A DNA stretch of 64,000 nucleotides from JAJAZB01 sp965249815 (lineage in GTDB: Bacteria; Bacteroidota; Bacteroidia; Cytophagales; Spirosomataceae): the NCBI GenBank assembly GCA_965249815.1, contig CBDFMV010000003.1:124001-188000 (forward strand), read 5' to 3'. Each line of letters begins with the position of its first letter. Positions within the stretch are counted from its first letter, which is position 1. Both the position numbers and the translations under genes were made by a program. The notes beneath the pieces were generated by a model that did no database searches, was not told the DNA's origin, and saw only the letters and a list, made by a program, of their open reading frames with translations. Shown here one piece after another: positions 52,576 to 60,240 of this stretch.

Positions 52576-53904
52576 ATGTCCATTCTGAAAAAAACCTCCC
52601 TCGTCCTCGCCGTGGCGGCCCTCGGCTACGGCGGCTACTACGGCTACACCTACGCGTCCATCGGCGCGGGGTACGCGGCCAAAGCCGTGTGTTCGTGCGT
52701 GTTCGTGTCGGGCCGGTCGCTCGAATCGGTCGTAGCGGAAGATTTATACGCGGTGAAAGGCATCGCCACGTCGGAGGTGGACCGGGTGAATCACACCGCC
52801 ACCACCCGCGTGCTGGGCATTGCTTCCAAAACCGCCGTGTATCGAGAGGGCCTCGGCTGCACGTTGCTCAACGGCGTCACGGCCGACGAACTCCGCCAAC
52901 AACCCACCATTTCCCAAAGCACGTTGGCTACCACCCCGCTGGCCATCGCCCCACCCGACACGCTGGCCGTCGACGACGAAGCCCTGCACAACACCCTCCG
53001 CTGGGCGTTTGCCGAAACAGACCCGAAGCGCATCGTCCGCACCCGCGCCGTGGTGGTGCTGCACCGGGGCCAACTCGTGGCCGAACAGTACGCCCCCGGC
53101 ATCACCGCCGACACGCGGCTCACGGGCTGGTCGATGACCAAAAGCGTGACCAATGCGCTCGTTGGGATGCTGGTGAAAGACGGGAAACTTTCGGTCGAAA
53201 AACCCACGGGCTTCGCCGAATGGCAAGCCGATGACCGCCGCCGCATCACCCTCGACCACCTGCTCCGGATGAGCAGCGGCCTGAAATTTGAGGAGAATTA
53301 CGGCAACGTCAGCGATGCGACGAAGATGCTGTTTCTGGAAAAAAGCGCCGGGGGTTACGCCTTGAAAAGCCCGCTGGGCGGCGAGCCGGGCCAGCCCTGG
53401 TACTATTCCAGCGGCACGACCAACATGTTGCAGGAACTCATCCGCCGCCAGTTTCCCACCCACGCCGCGTATTTGAATTTTCCGCACCAACGGCTTTTCC
53501 GGAAAATCGGCATGACCAGCGCCGTCCTCGAACCCGACCCATCGGGCACCTACGTCGGTTCGTCGTTTCTGTTCGCCACGGCCCGCGACTGGGCCAAATT
53601 CGGGCAACTCTTCGCGCAGGACGGCGTCTACAACGGCGAACGCCTGCTGCCTGAAGGCTGGGCGGCCTATTCCTCCCGCGAAACGCCCGGCTCCGACAGC
53701 CGCTACGCCGCGCAGTTCTGGATTTACCCGCGCCAGTGGGGCCTGCCCGCCGACACGTTTATGGCCAACGGGTTCGAGGGACAATTCGTGGTGATTGTTC
53801 CATCCAAAAACCTCGTCATCGTCCGCCTCGGCTGCACGCCCGACGAGCAAAATTTCGACGAAAAGCGGTTTTTGACGGAAATCAACGCGGCGGTGAAACG
53901 GTGA
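52576..53904 (+). CDS. Membrane-anchored serine hydrolase (beta-lactamase fold)
   Basis: A 442-residue protein with an N-terminal membrane anchor (TSLVLAVAALGYGGYYGYTY) and a class C-like domain: SxxK as SMTK in GWSMTKSVTNALVGML; Tyr site in YYSSGTTN (YxS/N); and the FEGQFVVIVPSKNLVIVRLG C-terminal strand. An esterase or peptidase of the periplasm; beta-lactamase activity is not implied. Start at ATG 52576; earlier in-frame ATGs are read from the repeat. Confidence 0.88.
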   Translation: MSILKKTSLVLAVAALGYGGYYGYTYASIGAGYAAKAVCSCVFVSGRSLESVVAEDLYAVKGIATSEVDRVNHTATTRVLGIASKTAVYREGLGCTLLNGVTADELRQQPTISQSTLATTPLAIAPPDTLAVDDEALHNTLRWAFAETDPKRIVRTRAVVVLHRGQLVAEQYAPGITADTRLTGWSMTKSVTNALVGMLVKDGKLSVEKPTGFAEWQADDRRRITLDHLLRMSSGLKFEENYGNVSDATKMLFLEKSAGGYALKSPLGGEPGQPWYYSSGTTNMLQELIRRQFPTHAAYLNFPHQRLFRKIGMTSAVLEPDPSGTYVGSSFLFATARDWAKFGQLFAQDGVYNGERLLPEGWAAYSSRETPGSDSRYAAQFWIYPRQWGLPADTFMANGFEGQFVVIVPSKNLVIVRLGCTPDEQNFDEKRFLTEINAAVKR

Positions 53905-53923
53905 ACTTCTAAACCCAACCCCC

Positions 53924-53956
53924 AAACCTAACAGGTCTTCAAGACCTGTTAGGTTT
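53924..53956. terminator. Bidirectional terminator, 16-bp hairpin
   Basis: AAACCTAACAGGTCTT paired with its exact complement, with C in the middle, followed by TTTTAA on the + strand. Lies between the convergent serine hydrolase and GNAT genes. Confidence 0.88.
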
Positions 53957-53957
53957 T

Positions 53958-54461
53958 TTAATCCAGCCGTTTCTCGTAGCAAAAAAACCGCAGGCCGGGC
54001 CGGAACCCGAGGGTGATTTCGCCCGCGAACTGGTAGCCAAGTTTCGGAAAAAGGCGCTGCGTGGCCGCGTTTTCGGAGTTGGTATCCACCCGAACGGCTC
54101 TTTTTTGGTGTTCGCGTCCAACCGTTTCGGCCTGGTGCAGGAGCGCGGCAGCGACGCCCCGGCCCTGCGCTTCGGGGTGGACGGCCAGCCGGTGCACCAC
54201 CACGACGGGTTCGCTAAGGTCCCAGCCCACCTGGGCGTACTCGGGTTCGTTGGCCGTGGTCAGCGCCGCGACCCCGGCCACGCGCCCACCGAGTTCGGCC
54301 ACCCAGAGCCACTGGTTGAGCACGTCGCGCCGGAGTACTTCTTCGTTCGGGTACGCGCTTTCCCACTGAAAATTTCCGGCGGCGTGCATCAGCGGCACCA
54401 CCGCACGGATGAGGCTCACCACGGCGGGCAAGTCGGTTTCGGTTGCCAGACGCAGCGTCAT
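53958..54461 (-). CDS. GNAT-family N-acetyltransferase
   Basis: A 167-residue protein: VHRLAVHPEAQGRGVAAALL (acetyl-CoA loop QGRGVA) and NSENAATQRLFPKLGYQ. Start at ATG 54461 overlaps the stop of the upstream gene by 4 nt (ATGA), so it is the third gene of a translationally coupled set. Substrate unknown. Confidence 0.88.
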   Translation of the reverse strand: MTLRLATETDLPAVVSLIRAVVPLMHAAGNFQWESAYPNEEVLRRDVLNQWLWVAELGGRVAGVAALTTANEPEYAQVGWDLSEPVVVVHRLAVHPEAQGRGVAAALLHQAETVGREHQKRAVRVDTNSENAATQRLFPKLGYQFAGEITLGFRPGLRFFCYEKRLD

Positions 54462-54958
54462 TTTTGGAGAAAAAGCACCATCAATTCTTCGTCGAGGTAG
54501 GTTTCGCCCCACTTGATGGCCCGCCTGCCGTACCCGTAGCTTTCAAAGCCGCAGGACTGGTACAGCCGCTTCGCCCGGAAGTTGGTCCCGACCACGGTCA
54601 GCACCACCTGCTCGACGTCCGTTTGGGCGCGGACGCGCTCCAGCACTGCCGCCACCAGCGTGCGGCCCACGCCCCGCCCGGCGGCTTCGTCGGCCACGTA
54701 CATCCAGAACAGCAGTCCCCGGTGCCGCAGCCGTTCGCGGTCGTGGCCCTCGCGCTGAAAACTGACCGTGCCCAGCCAGGCACCCGTTTCGCCGAAAGCC
54801 CCGAGCGTGAAACTGTCGGACGTGCCCCGCGTGGGAAACGGCAAGGGGTCAAGATCGGCGGGGCTGATGCGGAAGCAGTCGGGCCGCACCGTCAGGCCGC
54901 GCCGGAAAAACGCCTTGTGCGCGACGTGTTCATTTTCAAAAACTTCCCGGATGTTCAT
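54458..54958 (-). CDS. GNAT-family N-acetyltransferase
   Basis: A 166-residue protein: FWMYVADEAAGRGVGRTLVAAVL (loop GRGVGR), GTNFRAKRLYQSCGFESYG. Starts in the TTATGA overlap with the MarR-GNAT gene upstream. Second gene of a three-gene set containing two stand-alone acetyltransferases and a fused one. Target unknown. Confidence 0.88.
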   Translation of the reverse strand: MNIREVFENEHVAHKAFFRRGLTVRPDCFRISPADLDPLPFPTRGTSDSFTLGAFGETGAWLGTVSFQREGHDRERLRHRGLLFWMYVADEAAGRGVGRTLVAAVLERVRAQTDVEQVVLTVVGTNFRAKRLYQSCGFESYGYGRRAIKWGETYLDEELMVLFLQK

Positions 54959-55899
54959 AACTCCATTTCCATTTTGATGTTGGCCCGCTCGTAGGGCGTG
55001 GCGGCCATTTCGACTTTGTGAAAACCCAGGCGGCGGTACAGTTCCAGCGCGGGCACCAGCCGGGTGTTCGATTCGAGCCAGAGGCGGCTGGCCCCCGCCC
55101 GGCGCGCCCAGTCGATGGCGGCCTGACCGAGTTTTTTGCCCACCTGCCGCCCCTGCGCGGCGGGACTCACCGCCATTTTGACCAACTCGAACGACGCCCC
55201 GCCGGGGTCTTTCACCAACCCCACCACGCCCACGACGTTCCCGTCGAGCAACGCGGCCAACACCTGCCCGCCGCCCGCGACGAGGGCTTCCGGGTGGTCG
55301 AGTTGTTCGAGGTCGTGGGGTTCTACCTTGAAGTAGGTGCTGATCCACTCCACATTCAGGCGCTTGAAGTCGGGCGCGTACGGCGGCGCGTATTCAACGA
55401 TTTCGATTGCCTCCTGCTGGCGGGTTTTGAGGTGCTCGGTAAAGTAGGTCAAGTAATCTTTTTCGGCCAGCGTCGCCTCGATTTCCTCCACGGCCCAGAG
55501 CAGGTTGTGCTTTTGTGAACGAATCAGGTGCTCGTTTACCTCGCGGATGAGTTGCCAGATGCGGTGAAATTCGGGCAATCGCTCGCGACCTTCCGGACTC
55601 ACGGCCAGCAACCGCTTGCGGGCATCCTGACTCGATTTTTCGGAAACCACCAGCCCGCGCCGTTCGAGTTCGCGGGCTACCTGAATCACCGCCGGATGGC
55701 TGACACCCAGTTTTTCGGCCACTTCCGTGACCGGCAGCGGGCCTTGTTCGCTCAGCAGCCGGAACAGCGGGAAGCACTTCGGGTCGAAATCGAGGCCGTA
55801 GCGCCGGTACACGGCGGTGGCCTGCCCGCTGATCGTGTCGCTCAGGCGACGCAACCGGCTTCCCCAGGCCAATTCGCCCTGTTCTTTGATGAAATCCAT
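54955..55899 (-). CDS. MarR-type regulator fused to a GNAT domain
   Basis: A 314-residue fusion: N-terminal winged helix (about residues 20-140, LPVTEVAEKLGVSHPAVIQVARELERRGLVVSE) and C-terminal acetyltransferase (about 165-314, MAVSPAAQGRQVGKKLGQAAIDWARRAGASRLWLESNTRLVPALELYRRLGFH). Such fusions regulate genes while acetylating an unknown partner. Heads a coupled set of three. An upstream dyad region probably mediates autoregulation; ypdA is divergent. Confidence 0.9.
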   Translation of the reverse strand: MDFIKEQGELAWGSRLRRLSDTISGQATAVYRRYGLDFDPKCFPLFRLLSEQGPLPVTEVAEKLGVSHPAVIQVARELERRGLVVSEKSSQDARKRLLAVSPEGRERLPEFHRIWQLIREVNEHLIRSQKHNLLWAVEEIEATLAEKDYLTYFTEHLKTRQQEAIEIVEYAPPYAPDFKRLNVEWISTYFKVEPHDLEQLDHPEALVAGGGQVLAALLDGNVVGVVGLVKDPGGASFELVKMAVSPAAQGRQVGKKLGQAAIDWARRAGASRLWLESNTRLVPALELYRRLGFHKVEMAATPYERANIKMEMEL

Positions 55900-55942
55900 T
55901 TACGTAAAATTTTAAGTAAATGCTTACACAAATGTTTACCTG
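55899..55942. promoter_or_regulatory. Candidate MarR operator
   Basis: TTTACGTAAA (55899-55908, perfect) and GTAAATGCTTAC (55916-55927, GTAA/TTAC half sites), followed by TTTACC. Located at the start of the MarR-GNAT gene, between it and ypdA. Confidence 0.5.
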
Positions 55943-56073
55943 AAAAAAGGAATGCGCAAGAGTGGGAACGTTTTTTTGGGTTAATGGGGTTGAAAACGCA
56001 ATCCATTGTCCTTTTCGCCCGGCCAAATTCGCCCGATTTGCCGTTAAGCCCGGCTGGCTACAGCCGCTGTTTC

Positions 56074-57057
56074 ATGGAAAAATTCGACGTTCTCATTATC
56101 GGCGGCGGGCCTATCGGCCTCGCCTGCGGGCTGGCGGCCAAAAACGCGGGACTTTCGTACGTCATCATCGAGAAAGGCTGCCTGGTCAACTCGCTCTACC
56201 ATTACCCGCTGACGATGACGTTTTTCAGCACCTCCGACCGGCTCGAAATCGGTGGCGTGCCGTTCACGTCGCTCAACGTGAAGCCGACCCGTTCCGAATC
56301 GCTCGAATACTACCGCCGCGTGGCCCAGTCGGGCGGGCTGAACATCCGGCTTTTCGAGCGCGTGGACCGGGTGAACGATGCCCCCGACGGCTTCGAAGTA
56401 CTCACGACGAAAGGCCGCTACGCCGCCCGCTACGTGGTGGTGGCGACGGGTTTTTACGACATTCCCTGCTACCTCGGCGTGCCCGGCGAAAACCTCCCGA
56501 AGGTGGCACACTACTACCGCGACCCGCATTTTTACGCCGGGATGAAGGTGATCGTGGTCGGAGCGAACAACTCGGCCGTGGACGCCGCCCTGGAAACCTA
56601 CCGCAAAGGCACCGACGTGACGATGGTGGTGCGCGGCCCCGAAATCGGGCGGCGGGTGAAGTATTGGGTGAAACCCGACATCGAAAACCGCATCGCCGAA
56701 GGCAGCATCCGGGCGTTTTTTAACTCGACGGTGCGCGAAATCCGTGAGACGGAAGTGGACGTGCAAACGCCCGACGGGCCAGTGACGGTGCCCAACGATT
56801 TTGTCATCAGCGCCACCGGTTTTCGGCCCGATTTTGAATTTTTACAAACGCTCGGCATCGAATTGTCGAACGACGAAAAACGCCACCCCACCTACAACCC
56901 CGCTACCCAGGAAAGCAACCGCCCCGGCCTGTTTCTGGCGGGCGTCGTTTGCGGCGGCATGGACACGCACGTGTGGTTCATCGAAAATTCGCGCGTCCAC
57001 GCCGACCAGATTGTGCGGCGGATTCTGGAGCGGGAAAGCGTTTTGTCTGAATCATGA
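56074..57057 (+). CDS. ypdA: YpdA-family putative bacillithiol disulfide reductase
   Basis: A 327-residue flavoprotein: FDVLIIGGGPIGLACGLAAKNAG (FAD loop), VVVATGFYDIPCYLGVPGENL, and VIVVGANNSAVDAALETYRKG (NADPH loop), ending with GVVCGGMDTHVWFIENSRVHADQIV. Matches YpdA, which recycles oxidised bacillithiol. Supports bacillithiol use with the YfiT gene. Start at ATG 56074. Its last codons (LSES) and stop come from a palindrome shared with the convergent gene. Confidence 0.9.
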   Translation: MEKFDVLIIGGGPIGLACGLAAKNAGLSYVIIEKGCLVNSLYHYPLTMTFFSTSDRLEIGGVPFTSLNVKPTRSESLEYYRRVAQSGGLNIRLFERVDRVNDAPDGFEVLTTKGRYAARYVVVATGFYDIPCYLGVPGENLPKVAHYYRDPHFYAGMKVIVVGANNSAVDAALETYRKGTDVTMVVRGPEIGRRVKYWVKPDIENRIAEGSIRAFFNSTVREIRETEVDVQTPDGPVTVPNDFVISATGFRPDFEFLQTLGIELSNDEKRHPTYNPATQESNRPGLFLAGVVCGGMDTHVWFIENSRVHADQIVRRILERESVLSES

Positions 57058-57065
57058 TTCAGACA
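57044..57065. terminator. 22-nt perfect palindrome across two convergent stops
   Basis: TGTCTGAATCA/TGATTCAGACA. Both convergent proteins end LSES followed by TGA; the two stop codons lie within the palindrome and the reading frames overlap by 6 nt. Confidence 0.85.
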
Positions 57066-58119
57066 GAAACTCCGTCCACAGCGCCAGCGCGTGCGCCGGG
57101 CAGTTCCAGCGGAAGTGCGTGAACGGGTGGTGCGCCCAGCGGTAGAAAAAGCGGGGCCGCTCAATGGGCGTCAGGATGCAGCCGATGAAAAAGGCGTAGC
57201 GACGTAATTCTTCCTCAAAATCAGCGGGTTTCGCCAGCAAGGGCGCGTTTCCGCCCAGCTTCTTCAGCGACGTGGCGACGAGTACACGGTCGAAAAATTC
57301 ACTCGTTTCCTGCATTAATTCCGGCCCGTCAGCGAGCAGTTTCTCCCGGCAACCAGCCAGTTGGGGCGGGTCGTAAGCGGCCAGCAGGCGGGCGACGTGG
57401 TAAAAGATTAGCGCCGGGCGCGGGTAATGGTGCGACACGTCGAAGGCGCGGCGGCGGTAATCGCCCGACAGCACGGCCTGCCGAACGAAGGTGAGGCTGG
57501 CCTCGTCAAACTCGTCGAGCGGCAGGTTTTCCCGAAAAATCAGCAGGAACAAATTGCCGAGCGCACACACGTCGAGGTCGATGCTCATTTTTTCGCCGAA
57601 CCAGGTCGAGTAGGCCCGCAGCGAGCGGTAGTGGAGCGGCGTGTTCTGCACCCAGCGGGTGGTGCCGTTGGCGTGACGGGGCAGGAGGTTTTTCAACGCC
57701 ACGATTTCCTCACGGGTATGCGGGGACGTCAGGAAAACCATAGCCGTGTCGTCGATGTCGTCGGGCAGGTGGAACTGCCGGAAGCGGTGAAAGACGTAGC
57801 CGGGTTGGAAATGCCCGTCGGGGCGGGCTTCGTAGTTGTTGTAGGTGGGCCGACCGCCGGGGTTGCGGTAGGCCGGGTACGCGCGGGCGGCTTTCCGGGA
57901 AATTTCATCCACCAGTGCCTGCGAGGCGGGCGGGAGTTTTTCGCGAAGCCCGTTCAGCGTGAACACCGTGATGGCCGTGGTGAACACGTTGGTATCGGGA
58001 CGGCGGTAGGGCAACATGCCGTGGAAACGCCAGGCGGGAAAAAGTCCCGCCGGAAACGGTTTCGCCCCTTCCGATTGCAGCGCCGCAATGCGCCGAATGA
58101 GTTCTTCGACTTCGTTCAT
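57052..58119 (-). CDS. Helical protein with a class II terpene-cyclase-like DxDDTA motif
   Basis: A 355-residue soluble protein of unknown family. A notable segment is HLPDDIDDTAMVFLTSP at about residues 115-132: DIDDTAM has the DxDD(T/S)A pattern of class II terpene cyclases (squalene-hopene or copalyl diphosphate type). Trp, Tyr and Phe residues are frequent (FQPGYVFHRFRQFHL, YSTWFGEKMSIDLDVCAL), as in alpha-toroid cyclases, but the length is only about half of a standard two-domain cyclase and no QW repeats were found. Possible cyclase-like enzyme or helical prenyl binder; family call weak. Confidence 0.5.
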   Translation of the reverse strand: MNEVEELIRRIAALQSEGAKPFPAGLFPAWRFHGMLPYRRPDTNVFTTAITVFTLNGLREKLPPASQALVDEISRKAARAYPAYRNPGGRPTYNNYEARPDGHFQPGYVFHRFRQFHLPDDIDDTAMVFLTSPHTREEIVALKNLLPRHANGTTRWVQNTPLHYRSLRAYSTWFGEKMSIDLDVCALGNLFLLIFRENLPLDEFDEASLTFVRQAVLSGDYRRRAFDVSHHYPRPALIFYHVARLLAAYDPPQLAGCREKLLADGPELMQETSEFFDRVLVATSLKKLGGNAPLLAKPADFEEELRRYAFFIGCILTPIERPRFFYRWAHHPFTHFRWNCPAHALALWTEFLSES

Positions 58120-58250
58120 TCCTTGAAAAACGGCCTTCGCCCCCGGCGCGGCTTGTAATTTGCAGGCGGCAAAAGTAGCGCAAATTTTCTCGTCCTAATT
58201 TTCCAGACTGCCAACCGGACGCCGGAACCGCTGGCGTAAAAACGCGGCCA

Positions 58251-58277
58251 TTGGGCCTGGGTGGTTCGCTACCTTTG
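58251..58277 (+). promoter_or_regulatory. Promoter of the UPF0323 gene
   Basis: TTG at 58251-58253 and TACCTTTG at 58270-58277 (exact TAnnTTTG), 35 nt before the ATG at 58313. Confidence 0.6.
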
Positions 58278-58312
58278 GCGGGGTTTAAACACCCAAAAAA
58301 CCAAAACCAACC

Positions 58313-58927
58313 ATGACACTCCAACGCAAAGGGGCCGCGATTCGCCGGGTGCGCGACATTGCCGTAAGCAGCACCCTCAGCCTCGCCGTCCTGACCGGCG
58401 CGCCTCTGCTGCAAAGCTGCGGCGGCGACGAAACCCGTACCGAAACCCGCCAGGAAACCACGTTTTCGCGGGGCGTGAAAACCTACATCACCGAGGTGGA
58501 GCCGGGCACGTTTAAAGTCACCGACGAAGTGCCCGCCTCCGCCGACAGTTCGGTAGCGATTGTGCGTTATTACGACGGCCACCGCGACACGCTCAGCACG
58601 GCTTCGGCCAAAGCCTTAATCGACAACGAGATCGCCGCCAACCCGGCCCGCGTCGGGCACCATTCGTCGCTCGGCAACGCGCTGCTCTACGGCGGCATGG
58701 GCTACTGGCTGGCCACGACGATGCGAAACCGGCAGTACGCCTCGTACCGCCAGCAGTACGACGGCAGCCGGTTTTACAGCAACCCGGCCACCTACCAGCG
58801 TTCGCAAAGCATCGGGCGGCAAATCAGCGCCTCGCGGAGTACACGCACCGTCACGACCAGCCGCCCCGCCGGGGGCCGGAGCGGGTTTTTCGGCAGCCGG
58901 AGCAGCGGGCGGGGCTTTGGTGGGTGA
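58313..58927 (+). CDS. UPF0323-family lipoprotein
   Basis: A 204-residue exported protein; the signal region (TLSLAVLTGAPLLQSC) ends in a lipobox. The mature part has the segments SRGVKTYITEVEPGTFKVTDE, YQRSQSIGRQISAS and a Gly/Ser/Arg-rich tail GFFGSRSSGRGFGG, which I recognise from the UPF0323 lipoproteins of Campylobacterota. As there, the next gene is a YgiC-type ATP-grasp protein. Function unknown. Confidence 0.75.
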   Translation: MTLQRKGAAIRRVRDIAVSSTLSLAVLTGAPLLQSCGGDETRTETRQETTFSRGVKTYITEVEPGTFKVTDEVPASADSSVAIVRYYDGHRDTLSTASAKALIDNEIAANPARVGHHSSLGNALLYGGMGYWLATTMRNRQYASYRQQYDGSRFYSNPATYQRSQSIGRQISASRSTRTVTTSRPAGGRSGFFGSRSSGRGFGG

Positions 58928-58930
58928 GGT

Positions 58931-59003
58931 CGTAGGGGCGGTGCTTGCCTCCGCCCTGGTCGGATTGCACGTGACGTGGGCGGAGGCAAGCACCGCCCCT
59001 ACG
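58931..59003. repeat. Perfect 26-bp inverted repeat between UPF0323 and ygiC-like genes
   Basis: Left arm 58931-58956; right arm 58978-59003; perfect complements around a 21-nt spacer. It should form a strong mRNA hairpin between two genes of the same probable operon; ygiC-like starts 8 nt later. Not obviously a 7-nt word. Confidence 0.93.
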
Positions 59004-59011
59004 AAAATACC

Positions 59012-60181
59012 ATGATCAAGCTAAAACCCCTCCCCAACCCGCCCGAAGCCCAGCTCCGCCAAATTGGCTGGGACTGGCTCCTGGGCACCGATACCCTGCC
59101 CTACCTGACCAGCGACCTGGTCGTGGTGAGTGAAAAAGAGGCCCAGGCGTACTACGACGCGGCCAACGAACTCTACGACCGGTTCGTGGAAGCGGGCCAG
59201 CACGTGCTCGACGCCAACCGGCTGGGCGAACTGGGCATTCCGGCCAGCCTGCACGAATTGGTCCGGCTGAGTTGGGACGACGACCGCCACCAACACCTCT
59301 ACGGGCGCTTCGACCTGGCCGGGGGCGTGGACGGGCGGCCCATCAAACTCATCGAATTCAACGCCGACACGGCCACGTGTTTGCCCGAAACGGCCCTCGT
59401 GCAGTGGGCGCACCTGAAAGCGAATGGGCTCGACGACCAGCGGCAGTTCAACACCGTGTTCGAGTCGCTGGTGGAGCAGTTTCAGGTACTGCGCCAGCAA
59501 AACGCCGACCTCGCGCCCACGCTGCTGCTTTCGACGATGCGCGATTTTCCGGAAGACGACGCGAACCTGAGCGTGCTCGGCGAAGCCGCCCGCGAAGCCG
59601 GGTTCGACGTGGACTACGAGTACATCGACGCCGTGGAGTTTTCGCCCATCGAAGGCATTTTCAAGCAAAACGCGGAAACCGGGCAGTTCGAAAAATTCGA
59701 TTTCTGGTTCAAACTCGTGCCCTGGGAATATATCGCCGAGGAAGGCGAACTGGCCCCGATTCTCACGCAACTGGTCCGCGACCGCAAGGCCGTGGTGCTC
59801 AACCCGGCCTACGCGCTGCTGTTTCAGTCGAAGGGACTGCTGAAGGTGCTTTGGGAATTGTTCCCGGCTCACCCGCTGTTGTTGGCCACGGGCGACGCGC
59901 CGCTACCAGCGCGGAGTTTTGTGGAAAAAGTGCTGTTCGGGCGCGAAGGGGCCAACGTGCGCGTGCTTGATGCGGGTGGAAAGGCCACCGCCGAAGCCGA
60001 CGGTGAATACGGCAACCAGCCAAAAATCTACCAGGAATTCGTGGAATTTCCGCAGGATGCTGCCGGAAACCGCTACCAGGCGGGCGTGTTTTTCGCGGGC
60101 GAAGGCTGCGGCCTGGGCTACCGGCGCGGCGGGGTGGTCATCGACAACACGGCGCAGTTTTGTGGACACTTGATTGAGTGA
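59012..60181 (+). CDS. YgiC-type glutathionylspermidine synthase-like ATP-grasp protein
   Basis: A 389-residue protein: family segments IKLIEFNADTATCLPETA, LLSTMRDFPEDDANLSVL, FKLVPWEYIAEEGELAPIL, LNPAYALLFQSKGLLKVLWELFP and AGVFFAGEGCGLGYRRGG. Preceded by UPF0323 as in Campylobacterota. Predicted C-N ligase with ATP-grasp fold; the natural amine and acid are unknown. Start at ATG 59012; further in-frame upstream codons are from the inverted repeat. The stop lies within the next repeat. Confidence 0.88.
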   Translation: MIKLKPLPNPPEAQLRQIGWDWLLGTDTLPYLTSDLVVVSEKEAQAYYDAANELYDRFVEAGQHVLDANRLGELGIPASLHELVRLSWDDDRHQHLYGRFDLAGGVDGRPIKLIEFNADTATCLPETALVQWAHLKANGLDDQRQFNTVFESLVEQFQVLRQQNADLAPTLLLSTMRDFPEDDANLSVLGEAAREAGFDVDYEYIDAVEFSPIEGIFKQNAETGQFEKFDFWFKLVPWEYIAEEGELAPILTQLVRDRKAVVLNPAYALLFQSKGLLKVLWELFPAHPLLLATGDAPLPARSFVEKVLFGREGANVRVLDAGGKATAEADGEYGNQPKIYQEFVEFPQDAAGNRYQAGVFFAGEGCGLGYRRGGVVIDNTAQFCGHLIE

Positions 60182-60240
60182 AAAGAGAAGAGTTAAAAGT
60201 TAGCCCACCATTTTTTCTCTCTTCTCTTCTAACTTTTCAC
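60179..60240. repeat. Heptad inverted repeat (word GTGAAAA/GAGAAGA)
   Basis: Left arm: GTGAAAA GAGAAGA GTTAAAA GTTAG; the complement of the right arm reads GTGAAAA GTTAGAA GAGAAGA GAGAAAA. It gives the YgiC stop TGA (60179-60181) and, on the other strand, the last 13 residues and TAA of the sterol desaturase gene. Confidence 0.92.
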
